Assembly (NCBI RefSeq): GCF_051014445.1
Contig: NW_027488368.1
Location: 2,604,001-2,668,000, forward strand
Origin: Colletes latitarsis
Lineage: Eukaryota; Arthropoda; Insecta; Hymenoptera; Colletidae
Length of the DNA stretch: 64,000 nt
Direction: 5' to 3'
Numbering within the stretch: the stretch's first letter is position 1; each line of letters opens with the position of its first letter. Positions 23,733 through 36,179 of the stretch are shown one piece after another. Made by a program: the position numbers and the translations under genes. The notes under the pieces were generated by a model. The model saw only the letters and a program-made list of their open reading frames with translations. It did not search any database and was not told the origin of the DNA.

Positions 23733-26700
23733 TTGCACCGCATTACTACGTGATCCAAACCAGAAAAAGGCCAGGATCTGGCCAACAAGTATGCGAAAAA
23801 TGCGAAAGTACGAGCCAGATGAGGGCAAATACCAGACCTAAGCTAGACTTAACCGGCGTTATCCTCTAAAATATTAATCGGACCCAGGTTTAATTGGCTG
23901 TTTCGCTCTGGTACCGCATTAGTACGTGATCCAAACCAGAAAAGGGCCGGGATCTGGCCAACAAGTATGCGAAAAATGCGAAAGTACGAGCCAGATGAGG
24001 GTAAATACCAGACCTAACCCAGACATAACCGGCGTTATCCACCAAAATATTAATCGGAACCAGGTTTAATTGACTGTTTCAGTGTGATACCACATTACTA
24101 TGCGGTCCAAGCCAGAAAAAGGCCAGGATCTGGCCAACAAGTATGCGAAAAATGCGAAAGTACGAGCCAGATGAGGGCAAATACAAGACCTAACCCAGAC
24201 ATAACCGGCGTTATCCTATAAAATATTAATCGGTACCAGGTTTAATTGACTGTTTCAGTGTGATACCACATTAATATGCGGTCCAAGCCAGAAAAAGTCC
24301 TGGATCTGGCCAACAAGTATGCGACAAATGCGAAAATACGAGCCAGATGACGGCAAATCCCAGACCTAACCGAGACATAAACGGCGTTATCCTCTAAAAT
24401 ATGAATCGCATCCAGGTTTAATTGACTGTTTCTGTGTGGTACCGCATTACTACGTGATCCAAACCAGAAAAAGGCCAGGATCTGGCCAACAAGTATGCGA
24501 AAAATGCGAAAGTACGAGCCAGATGAGGGCAAATACCAGACCTAACCCATACATAACAGGCGTTATCCTCTAAAATATTAATCGGAATCAGGTTTGATTG
24601 GCTGTTTCGGTCTGGTAACGCATTAGTACGTGATCCAAACCAGAAAAGGGCCGGGATCTGGCCAACAGGTATGCGAAAAATGCGAAAGTACGAGCCAGAT
24701 GAGGGCAAATACCAGACCTAAGCTAGACTTAACCGGCGTTATCCTCTAAAATATTAATCGGACCCAGGTTTAATTGGCTGTTTCGGTCTGGTACCGCATT
24801 AGTGCGTGATCCAAACCAGAAAAGGGCCAGGATCTGGCCAACAAGTATGCGAAAAATGCGAAAGTACGAGCCAGATGAGGGTAAATACCAGACCTAACCC
24901 AGACATAACCGGCGTTATCCACCAAAATATTAATCGCAACCAGGTTTAATTGACTGTTTCAGTGTGATACCACATTACTATGCGGTCCAAGCCAGAAAAA
25001 GGCCAGGATCCGGCCAACAAGTATGCGAAAAATGCGAAAGTACGAGCCAGATGAGGGCAAATACAAGACCTAACCCAGACATAACCGGCGTTATCCTATA
25101 AAATATTAATCGGTACCAGGTTTAATTGACTGTTTCAGTGTGATACCACATTAATATGCGGTCCAAGCCAGAAAAAGGCCAGGATCTGGCCAACAAGTAT
25201 GCGACAAATGCGAAAATACGAGCCAGATGACGGCAAATCCCAGACCTAACCGAGACATAAACGGCGTTATCCTCTAAAATATGAATCGCATCCAGGTTTA
25301 ATTGACTGTTTCTGTGTGGTACCGCATTACTACGTGATCCAAACCAGAAAAAGGCCAGGATCTGGCCAACAAGTATGCGAAAAATGCGAAAGTACGAGCC
25401 AGATGATGGTAAATACCAGACCTAACCCAGACATAACCGGCGTTATCCACCAAAATATTAATCGGAACAAGGTTTAATTGACTGTTACGGTGTGGTACCG
25501 CATTGCTACGAGATCCAAACCAGAAAAAGCCCAGGATCTGGCCAACAAGTAGGCGAAAAATGCGAAGGTACGAGCCGGATGATTGCAAATACCAGAACTA
25601 ACCCAGACATAACCGGCGTTATCCTCTAAAATACTAATGGGAACCAGCTTTTATTGACTGTTTCAGTGTGGTACCACAATACTACGTGGTCCAAACCAGA
25701 AAAAGCCCAGGATCTGGCCACCAAGTATGCGAAAAATGCGAAAGTACGGGCCAGATGATTGCAAAAACCAGAACTAACCCAAACATAACCAGCGTTATCC
25801 TCCAAAATATTCATCGCAACCAGGTTTAATTGACTGCCTCGGTGTGGAACCAGAGTACGACGGGATCCAAACCACAAAAAACCCAAGATCTGGACAACAA
25901 GTACCCGAAAATTGCGAAAGTATGAGCCAGATGATTGCAAGTACCAGAACTGACCCAGACATAACCAGCCTTATCCTCCAAAATACTAATCGGAACTAGC
26001 TTTTATTGACTGTTCCAGTGTGGTACCGCATTAGTACGTGATCCAAACCAGAAAATGCCCAGGATCTGGCGAACAAGTATGAGAAAAATGCGAAAGTACG
26101 AGCCAGATTACGACAAATACCAGACATAACCTAGACATAACCGGCGTTATCCTCCAAAATATTAATCGGAACCAGGTTAAATTGGCTGTTTCGGTCTGGT
26201 AACGCATTAGTACGTGATCCAAACCAGAAAAGGGCCGGGATCTGGCCAACAAGTATGCGAAAAATGCGAAAGTACGAGCCAGATGAGGGCAAATACCAGA
26301 CCTAAGCTAGACTTAACCGGCGTTATCCTCTAAAATATTAATCGCAACCAGGTTCAATTGTCTGTTTCGGTGTGGAACCACATTACTACGTGATCCAAAC
26401 CAGAAAAAGCCCTGGATCTGGCCAACAAGTATGCGAAAAATGCGAAAGTACGAGCCAGATGAGGGCAAATACCAGACCTAACCCAGACATAACAGGCGTT
26501 ATCCTCTAAAATATTAATCGCAACCTGGTTTAATTGACTGTTTCAGTGTGGTACCGCATTACTATGCGGTCCAAGCCAGAAAAAGCCCAGGATCTGGCCA
26601 ACAAGTATGCGAAAAATGCGAAAGTACGAGCCAGATGAGGGCAAATACCAGACCTAACCCAGACATAACAGGCGTTATCCTCTAAAATATTAATCGCAAC

Positions 26701-29700
26701 CTGGTTTAATTGACTGTTTCAGTGTGGTACCGCATTACTACGTGATCCAAACCAGGAAAAGGTTAGGATCTGGCCAACAAGTATGCGAGAAATGCGAAAG
26801 TACGAGCCAGATGGGGGCAAATCCCAGACCTAACCGAGACATAACCGGCGCTATCCTCTAAAATATTAATCGCAACCAGGTTTAATTGACTGTTTCGGTG
26901 TTGCACCGCATTACTACGTGATCCAAACCAGAAAAAGGCCAGGATCTGGCCAACAAGTATGCGAAAAATGCGAAAGTACGAGCCAGATGAGGGCAAATAC
27001 CAGACCTAAGCTAGACTTAACCGGCGTTATCCTCTAAAATATTAATCGGACCCAGGTTTAATTGGCTGTTTCGGTCTGGTACCGCATTAGTACGTGATCC
27101 AAACCAGAAAAGGGCCGGGATCTGGCCAACAAGTATGCGAAAAATGCGAAAGTACGAGCCAGATGAGGGTAAATACCAGACCTAACCCAGACATAACCGG
27201 CGTTATCCACCAAAATATTAATCGGAACCAGGTTTAATTGACTGTTTCAGTGTGATACCACATTACTATGCGGTCCAAGCCAGAAAAAGGCCAGGATCTG
27301 GCCAACAAGTATGCGAAAAATGCGAAAGTACGAGCCAGATGAGGGCAAATACAAGACCTAACCCAGACATAACCGGCGTTATCCTATAAAATATTAATCG
27401 GTACCAGGTTTAATTGACTGTTTCAGTGTGATACCACATTAATATGCGGTCCAAGCCAGAAAAAGGCCAGGATCTGGCCAACAAGTATGCGACAAATGCG
27501 AAAATACGAGCCAGATGACGGCAAATCCCAGACCTAACCGAGACATAAACGGCGTTATCCTCTAAAATATGAATCGCATCCAGGTTTAATTGACTGTTTC
27601 TGTGTGGTACCGCATTACTACGTGATCCAAACCAGAAAAAGGCCAGGATCTGGCCAACAAGTATGCGAAAAATGCGAAAGTACGAGCCAGATGAGGGCAA
27701 ATACCAGACCTAACCCATACATAACAGGCGTTATCCTCTAAAATATTAATCGGAACCAGGTTTGATTGGCTGTTTCGGTCTGGTATCGCATTAGTACGTG
27801 ATCCAAACCAGAAAAGGGCCGGGATCTGGCCAACAAGTATGCGAAAAATGCGAAAGGACGAGCCAGATGTGGGCAAATACCAGACCTAACCTAGACTTAA
27901 CCGGCGTTATCCTCTAAAATATTAATCGCAACCAGGTTTAATTGTCTGTTTCGGTGTGGAACCACATTACTACGTGATCCAAACCAGGAAAAGGCCAGGA
28001 TCTGGCCAACAAGTATGCGAGAAATGCGAAAGTACGAGCCAGATGGGGGCAAATCCCAGACCTAACCGAGACATAACCGGCGCTATCCTCTAAAATATTA
28101 ATCGCAACCAGGTTTATTTGACTGTTTCGGTGTTGCACCGCATTACTACGTGACCCAAACCAGAAAAAGGCCAGGATCTGGCCAACAAGTATGCGAAAAA
28201 TGCGAAAGTACGAGCCCGATGTGGGCAAATACCAGACCTAACCCAGACATTACCGGCGTTATCCTCTAAAATATTAATCGGAACCAGGTTTAATTGACTG
28301 TTTCAGTGTGGTACCAAATTACTACGTGGTCCAAGCCAGAAAAAGGCCAGGATCTGGCCAACAAGTATGGAAAAATGCGAAAGTACGAGCCAGATGAGGG
28401 CAAATCCCAGACCTAACCGAGGCATAACCAGCGTTATCCTCCAAAATAGTAATCGCAACCAGGTTTAATTGGCTGTTTCTGTGTGGTATCTCATTACCAC
28501 GGGATCCAAACCAGAAAAAACCCAGGATCCGGACAACAAGTATGCGAAATCGCGAAAGTATGAGCCAGATAGTTGCAAATACCAGAACTAACCCAGACAT
28601 AACCAGCGTTATCCTCTAAAATAGTATTCGGAACCAGCTTCTATTGACAGTTTCAGTGTAGTACCATATTAGTACGTGATCCAAACCAGAAAAAGGCCAG
28701 GATCTGGCCAACAAGTATGCGAAAACTGCGAAAGTACGAGCCAGATGATGGTAAATACCAGACCTAACCCAGACATAGCCGGCGTTATCCACCAAAATAT
28801 TAATCGGAACAAGGTTTAATTGACTGTTACGGTGTGGTACCGCATTGCTACGAGATCCAAACCAGAAAAAGCCCAGGATCTGGCCAACAAGTAGGCGAAA
28901 AATGCGAAGGTACGAGCCGGATGATTGCAAATACCAGAACTAACCCAGACATAACCGGCGTTATCCTCTAAAATACTAATGGGAACCAGCTTTTATTGAC
29001 TGTTTCAGTGTGGTACCACAATACTACGTGGTCCAAACCAGAAAAAGCCCAGGGTCTGGCCACCAAGTATGCGAAAAATGCGAAAGTACGGGCCAGATGA
29101 TTGCAAAAACCAGAACTAACCCAAACATAACCAGCGTTATCCTCCAAAATATTCATCGCAACCAGGTTTAATTGACTGCCTCGGTGTGGAACCAGAGTAC
29201 GACGGGATCCAAACCACAAAAAACCCAAGATCTGGCCAACAAGTACCCGAAAATTGCGAAAGTATGAGCCAGATGATTGCAAGTACCAGAACTGACCCAG
29301 ACATAACCAGCCTTATCCTCCAAAATACTAATCGGAACTAGCTTTTATTGACTGTTCCAGTGTGGTACCGCATTAGTACGTGATCCAAACCAGAAAATGC
29401 CCAGGATCTGGCGAATAAGTATGAGAAAAATGCGAAAGTACGAGCCAGATTACGACAAATACCAGACCTAACCTAGACATAACCGGCGTTATCCTCCAAA
29501 ATATTAATCGGAACCAGGTTTAATTGGCTGTTTCGGTCTGGTAACGCATTAGTACGTGATCCAAACCAGAAAAGGGCCGGGATCTGGCCAACAAGTATGC
29601 GAAAAATGCGAAAGTACGAGCCAGATGAGGGCAAATACCAGACCTAAGCTAGACTTAACCGGCGTTATCCTCTAAAATATTAATCGGACCCAGGTTTAAT

Positions 29701-30177
29701 TGGCTGTTTCGGTCTGGTACCGCATTAGTACGTGATCCAAACCAGAAAAGGGCCGGGATCTGGCCAACAAGTATGCGAAAAATGCGAAAGTACGAGCCAG
29801 ATGAGGGTAAATACCAGACCTAACCCAGACATAACCGGCGTTATCCACCAAAATATTAATCGGAACCAGGTTTAATTGACTGTTTCAGTGTGATACCACA
29901 TTACTATGCGGTCCAAGCCAGAAAAAGGCCAGGATCTGGCCAACAAGTATGCGAAAAATGCGAAAGTACGAGCCAGATGAGGGCAAATACAAGACCTAAC
30001 CCAGACATAACCGGCGTTATCCTATAAAATATTAATCGGTACCAGGTTTAATTGACTGTTTCAGTGTGATACCACATTAATATGCGGTCCAAGCCAGAAA
30101 AAGGCCAGGATCTGGCCAACAAGTATGCGACAAATGCGAAAATACGAGCCAGATGACGGCAAATCCCAGACCTAACC

Positions 30178-30320
30178 TAGACCTAACATGCGTTATCCTC
30201 AAAAATATTGATCGAAACCAGGTTTAATCGACTGTTTCAGTGTGGTACCACATTACTATGTGATCCAAACCAGAAAATAACCCACGATCTGTTCAACGAG
30301 TATGTGAAGTGTGCGAATGT
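30178..30320 (+). repeat. B-type patch inside block A2
   Basis: The B-type run CTAGACCTAACATGCG to GAAGTGTGCG lies between class A sequence, with the AATAACCCACGATCTG marker of the A1 patch at 9,588-9,730. The left-flanking monomer differs between the two copies (GACAAATGCGAAAATACG here, GAAAAATGCGAAAGTACG there). The patch was therefore copied together with its right flank but joined to different left neighbours. Confidence 0.82.
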
Positions 30321-30954
30321 ACGAGCCAGATGAGGGCAAATACCAGACCTAACCCATACATAACAGGCGTTATCCTCTAAAATATTAATCGGAACCGGGT
30401 TTGATTGGCTGTTTCGGTCTGGTATCGCATTAGTACGTGATCCAAACCAGAAAAGGGCCGGGATCTGGCCAACAAGTATGCGAAAAATGCGAAAGGACGA
30501 GCCAGATGAGGGCAAATACCAGACCAACCTAGACTTAACCGGCGTTATCCTCTAAAATATTAATCGCAACCAGGTTTAATTGTCTGATTCGGTGTAGAAC
30601 CACATTACTACGTGATCCAAACCAGAAAAAGCCCAGGATCTGGCCAACAAGTATGCGAAAAATGCGAAAGTACGAGCCAGATGAGGGCAAATACCAGACC
30701 TAACCCAGACATAACAGGCGTTATCCTCTAAAATATTAATCGCAACCTGGTTTAATTGACTGTTTCAGCGTGGTACCGCATTACTACGTGATCCAAACCA
30801 GGAAAAGGCCAGGATCTGGCCAACAAGTATGCGAGAAATGCGAAAGTACGAGCCAGATGGGGGCAAATCCCAGACCTAACCGAGACATAACCGGCGCTAT
30901 CCTCTAAAATATTAATCGCAACCAGGTTTAATTGACTGTTTCGGTGTTGCACCG

Positions 30955-30982
30955 CATTACTACGTGATCCAAACCAGAAAAA
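30955..30982. other. A2-to-B2 class junction, copy of the A1-to-B1 junction
   Basis: The same class A flank (GTGTTGCACCG) meets the same class B start (AAACCCAGGATCCGTTC) as at 10,366-10,393, at offset 20,589. After the junction this copy continues like 10,753 onward rather than 10,401 onward, meaning two B monomers are absent here relative to B1. Confidence 0.84.
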
Positions 30983-33884
30983 ACCCAGGATCCGTTCAAC
31001 AAGTATGTGAAGAAAGCGAAAGTATGAGCCTGATGAGTGAAAATCCCAGGCCTAACCAAGACCTAACATGCGTTATCCTCAAAAATATTGATCGAAGCCT
31101 GGTTTAATCGACTGTTTCAGTGTGGTACCACATTACTATGTGATCCAAACCAGAAAATAACCCAGGATCTGTTCAACGATTATGTGAAGTGTGCGAAAGT
31201 ATGAGTCTGATGAGGTCAAATCCCAAACCAATCCCAGACTTAACTTGCGTTATGCTCTAAAATATTGATCGAAACCAGGTTTAATCGACTGTTTCAGTGT
31301 GGTGCCACATTACTACGTGATCCAAACCAGAAAAAACCCAGGATCAGTTCAACAAGTATGTGAAGAATGCGAAAATATGAGTCTGATGAGTGAAAATCCC
31401 AGGGCTAACCTAGACCTAACATGCGTTATCCTCTAAAATATTGATCGAAACCAGGTTTAATCGACTGTTTCAGTGTGGTACCACATTACTACGTGATCCA
31501 AACCAGAAAAAACCCAGGATCAGTTCAACAAGTATGAGAAGAATGCGAAAGTATGAGTCTGATGAGTGAAAATCGCAGGGCTAACCTAGACCTAACATGC
31601 GTTATCCTCTAAAATATTGATCGAAACCAGGTTTAATCGACTGTTTCAGTGTGGTATCACACTACTACGTGACCCAAACCAGAAAAAACCCATGATCTGT
31701 TCAACAAGGATGTGAAAAACGCGAAAGTATGAGCCTGATGAGAGCAAATCCCAGACCTAACCTAGACCTAACATGCGTTATCCACTAAAATATTGATCGA
31801 AACCAGGTTAAATGGACAGTTTCAGTTTGGTACCACATTACTATGCGATCCAAACCAGAAAATAACCGAGGATCTGACAAACGAGTATGTGAAGTGTGCG
31901 AAAGTATGAGCCTGATGAGAGCAAATCCCAGACCTAACCTAGACCTAACATGAATTATTCTCTAAAATATTGATCGAAACCAGGTTTAATTGAATGTTTC
32001 AGTGTGGTACCACATTACTACGTGATCCAAACCAGAAAAAGCCCAGGATCAGTTCAACAAGTATGTGAAAAACGCGAAAGCATGAGCCTGATGATGTCGA
32101 ATCCCAGACCAATGCCAGACCTAACTTGCGTTATCCTCTAAAATATTGATCGAAACCAGGTTTAATTGACTGTTTCTGCGTGGTACCACATTACTACGTG
32201 ATACAATCCAGAAACAGCCCAGGATCTAGCCATGAAGTAGGAGAAATATGCGAAAGTGTGAGCCTGATGAGGGCAAATCCTAGATCTAACCCGAACCTAA
32301 CATGCGTTATCCTCTAAAATATTTATCAAGACCAGGTTTAATTGAATGTTTCAGTGTGGTACCACATTACTACGTGAACCAAACCAGAAAAAACCCAGGA
32401 TCCGTTCAACAAGTAAGTTAAAGCTGCGAAAGTATGACCCTGATGTGGGCAAATCCCAGAACTAACCCAGACCTAACATGAATTATTCTCTAAAATATTG
32501 ATCGAAACCAGGTTTAATTGACTGTTTCAGTGTGGTACCACATTACTACGTGATCCAATCCAGTAATAGCCCAGGATCCAGCCATGAAGTATGAGAAATA
32601 TACGAAAGCATGAGCCTGATGAGGGCAAATCCTAGACCTAACCCAGACCTAACTTGCGTTGTCCTCTAAGATATTGATGGAAACCAGGTTGAGTTGACTG
32701 TTCCAGTGTTGTACTTCATTACTACGTGATGCAATTCAGAAAAAGCCCAGGATCTAGCCTTCAAGTATGAGAAATATGCGAAAGAATGAGCCAGAAGAGA
32801 GCAAATCCCAGACCTAACCTAGACCTAACATGCGTTATCCTCAAAAATATTGATCGAAAGCTGGTTTAATCGACTGTTTCAGTGTGGTACCACATTACTA
32901 TGTGATCCAAACCAGAAAATAACCCAGGATCTGTTCAACGAGTATGTGAATTGTGCGAAAGTTTGAGTCTGATGAGGGCATATCCCAGACCTAACCTAGA
33001 CCTAACTTGCGTTATCCTCTAAAATATTGATCGAAACCAGGTTTAATAGACTGTTTCAGTGTGGTACCACATTACTACGTGATCCAAACCAGAAAATAAC
33101 CCAGGATCTGTTCAACGAGTATGTGAAGTGTGCGAAAGTATGAGTCTGATGAGGGCAAATCCCAGACCTATCCCAGACCTAACTTGCGTTATCCTCTAAA
33201 ATATTGATCGAAACCAGGTTTAATCGACTGTTTCAGTGTGGTACCACACTACTACGTGATCCAAACCAGAAAAAAACCCAGGATCTGTTCAACAAGTATG
33301 TGAAAAATTCGAAAGTATGAGCCTGATGAGGGCAAATCCCAGACCTATCCCAGACCTAACTTGCGTTATCCTCTAAAATATTGATCGGAACCAGGTTTAA
33401 TTGATTGTTTCAGTGTGGTCCCACATTACTACGTGATCCAAACCAGAATAAACCCAGGGTCCGTTCAACAAGTATGTGAAGAATGCGAAAGTATGAGTCT
33501 GATGAGGGCAAATCCCAGACCTATCCCAGACCTAACGTGCGTTATCCTCTAAAATATTGATCGAAACCAGGTTTAATCGTCTGTTTCAGCGTGGTACCAC
33601 ATTACTATGTGATACAATCCAGAAACAGCCCAGGATCTAGCCATGAAGTAGGAGAAATATGCGAAAGTGTGAGCCTGATGAGGGCAAATCCTAGATCAAA
33701 CCCGAACCTAACATGCGTTATCCTCTAAAATATTTATCAAGACCAGGTTTAATTGAATGTTTCAGTGTGGTACCACATTACTACGTGACCCAAACCAGAA
33801 AAAACCCAGGGTCCGTTCAACAAGTATGTGAAGAATGCGAAAGTATGAGTCTGATGAGTGAAAATCCCAGACCTAACCCAGACC

Positions 33885-34940
33885 TAAGATCCGTTATCCT
33901 CTAAAATATTTATCCAGACCAGGTGTCATTGAATGTTTCAGTGTGGTACCACTTTACTACGTGATCCAATCCAGAAATAGCCCAGGATCCAGCCATGAAG
34001 TATGAGAAATATGCGAAAGTATGAGCCTGATGAGAGCAAATCCCAGACCTAACCCAGACCTAACATGCGTTATCCTCTAAAATATTGATCGAAACCAGGT
34101 TTAATGGACAGTTTCAGTGTGGTACCACACTACTACGTAATCCAAACCAGAAAAAAACCCAGGATCTGTCAACAAGTATGTGAACAACGCGAAAGTATGA
34201 GTCTGATGAGGGCAAACCCTAGACCTAATCCAGACCTAACATGCGTTATCCTCTAAAATATATATCAAGACCAGGCTTAATTGATTGTTTCGATGTGGTC
34301 CCACATTACTACGTGATCCAAACCAGAAAAAACCCAGGATCCGTTCAACAAGTATGTGAAGAATGCGAAAGTATGAGTCTGATGAGTGAAAATCCCAGAC
34401 CTAACCTAGGCCTAACATGCGTTATCCTCTAAAATATTGATCGAAACCAGGTTTAATTGACTGTTTCAGTGTCGTACCACATTACTACGTGATCCAATCC
34501 AGTATTAGCCCAGGATCCAGCCATGAAGTATGAGAAATATACGAAAGCATGAGCCTGATGAGGGCAAATCCTAGACCTAACCCAGACCTAACATGCGTTA
34601 TCCTCTAAAATATTTATCCAGACCAGGTGTCATTGAATGTTTCAGTGTGGTACCACTTTACTACGTGATCCAATCCAGAAAAAGCCCAGGATCTAGCCAT
34701 CAAGTTTGACAAATATGCGAAAGAATGAGCCTGATGAGGGCAAATCCTAGACCTAATCCAGACCTAACATGCGTTATCCTCTAAAATATTGATCGCAACC
34801 AGGTTTAATTGACTGTTTCAGTGTGGTCCCACTTTACTACGTGATCCAAACCAGAAAAAACCCAGGATCTGTTCAACAAGTATGTGAAAAACACGAAACT
34901 GTGAGCCTGATGAGGGCAAATCTTAGACCTAACCCAGACC
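33885..34940 (+). repeat. 6-monomer repeat unit, B2
   Basis: The marker TAAGATCCGTTATCC followed by CAGGTGTCATTGAATG occurs at 33,885 and again at 34,941 (6 monomers). The monomers between, with ATATATATCAAGACCAGGC and TCCAGTATTAGCCC, recur in the same order in the next copy. One T is missing near 34,169 (GATCTGTCAACAAG), which makes some feature spacings 1,057 instead of 1,056. Confidence 0.8.
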
Positions 34941-36060
34941 TAAGATCCGTTATCCTCTAAAATATTTATCCAGACCAGGTGTCATTGAATGTTTCAGTGT
35001 GGTACCACTTTACTACGTGATCCAATCCAGAAATAGCCCAGGATCCAGCCATGAAGTATGAGAAATATGCGAAAGTATGAGCCTGATGAGAGCAAATCCC
35101 AGACCTAACCCAGACCTAACATGCGTTATCCTCTAAAATATTGATCGAAACCAGGTTTAATGGACAGTTTCAGTGTGGTACCACACTACTACGTAATCCA
35201 AACCAGAAAAAAACCCAGGATCTGTTCAACAAGTATGTGAACAACGCGAAAGTATGAGTCTGATGAGGGCAAACCCTAGACCTAATCCAGACCTAACATG
35301 CGTTATCCTCTAAAATATATATCAAGACCAGGCTTAATTGATTGTTTCGATGTGGTCCCACATTACTACGTGATCCAAACCAGAAAAAACCCAGGATCCG
35401 TTCAACAAGTATGTGAAGAATGCGAAAGTATGAGTCTGATGAGTGAAAATCCCAGACCTAACCTAGGCCTAACATGCGTTATCCTCTAAAATATTGATCG
35501 AAACCAGGTTTAATTGACTGTTTCAGTGTCGTACCACATTACTACGTGATCCAATCCAGTATTAGCCCAGGATCCAGCCATGAAGTATGAGAAATATACG
35601 AAAGCATGAGCCTGATGAGGGCAAATCCTAGACCTAACCCAGACCTAACATGCGTTATCCTCTAAAATATTGATCGAAACCTGGTTTAATCGACAGTTTC
35701 AGTGTGGTACCACATTACTACGTGACCGAAACCAGAAAAAACCCAGGACCTGTTCAACGAGTATGTGAAAAACGCGAAAGTATGAGCCTGATGTGGGCAA
35801 ATCCCAGACCTATCCCAGACCTAACTTGCGTTGTCCTCTAAGATATTGATGGAAACCAGGTTGAGTTGACTGTTCCAGTGTTGTACTTCATTACTACGTG
35901 ATGCAATCCAGAAAAAGCCCAGGATCTAGCCTTCAAGTATGAGAAATATGCGAAAGAATGAGCCAGAAGAGAGCAAATCCCAGACCTAACCTAGACCTAA
36001 CATGCGTTATCCTCATAAATATTGATCGAAAGCTGGTTTAATCGACTGTTTCAGTGTGGT
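34595..36060 (+). repeat. 9-monomer repeat, copy 1 (offset 1,585 bp)
   Basis: This segment recurs at 36,180-37,645 at an offset of 1,585 (9 monomers plus 1 bp). Markers include ATCAAGTTTGACAAATATGCG, AAACACGAAACTGTGAGCC, ATATATATCAAGACCAGGC and CCTCATAAATATTG. It contains the second copy of the 6-monomer unit, so the 6- and 9-monomer events are nested. Confidence 0.78.
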
Positions 36061-36179
36061 CCCACTTTACTACGTGATCCAAACCAGAAAAAACCCAGGA
36101 TCTTTTCAACAAGTATGTGAAAAACACGAAACTGTGAGCCTGATGAGGGCAAATCTTAGACCTAACCCAGACCTAAGAT

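Larger units (their letters stand above)
19029..30982 (+). repeat. Block A2: class A monomers (68 copies)
   Basis: Class A signatures resume. Two sub-regions can be separated: 19,029-23,732 has an 11-monomer HOR with markers ATAGCATTCGCATCC and ATAGTACCATATTAG, and 23,733-30,982 uses the HOR family of block A1. Two monomers near 23,268 and 28,366 are 1 bp short. A B-type patch lies at about 30,178-30,320. No gene or foreign insertion was seen. Confidence 0.92.
23733..30982 (+). repeat. A2 right part: A1-like HOR family
   Basis: Segments match block A1 and each other. 23,733-24,590 matches 26,901-27,758 at an offset of 3,168 (18 monomers). 25,264-26,343 matches 7,137-8,216. 28,322-28,600 matches 8,436-8,714. 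30,161-30,982 matches 9,571-10,393. The spacing of shared segments differs from A1 by whole monomers (for example two more monomers around 28,640-29,000), so monomers were gained or lost by unequal exchange after duplication. Confidence 0.82.
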
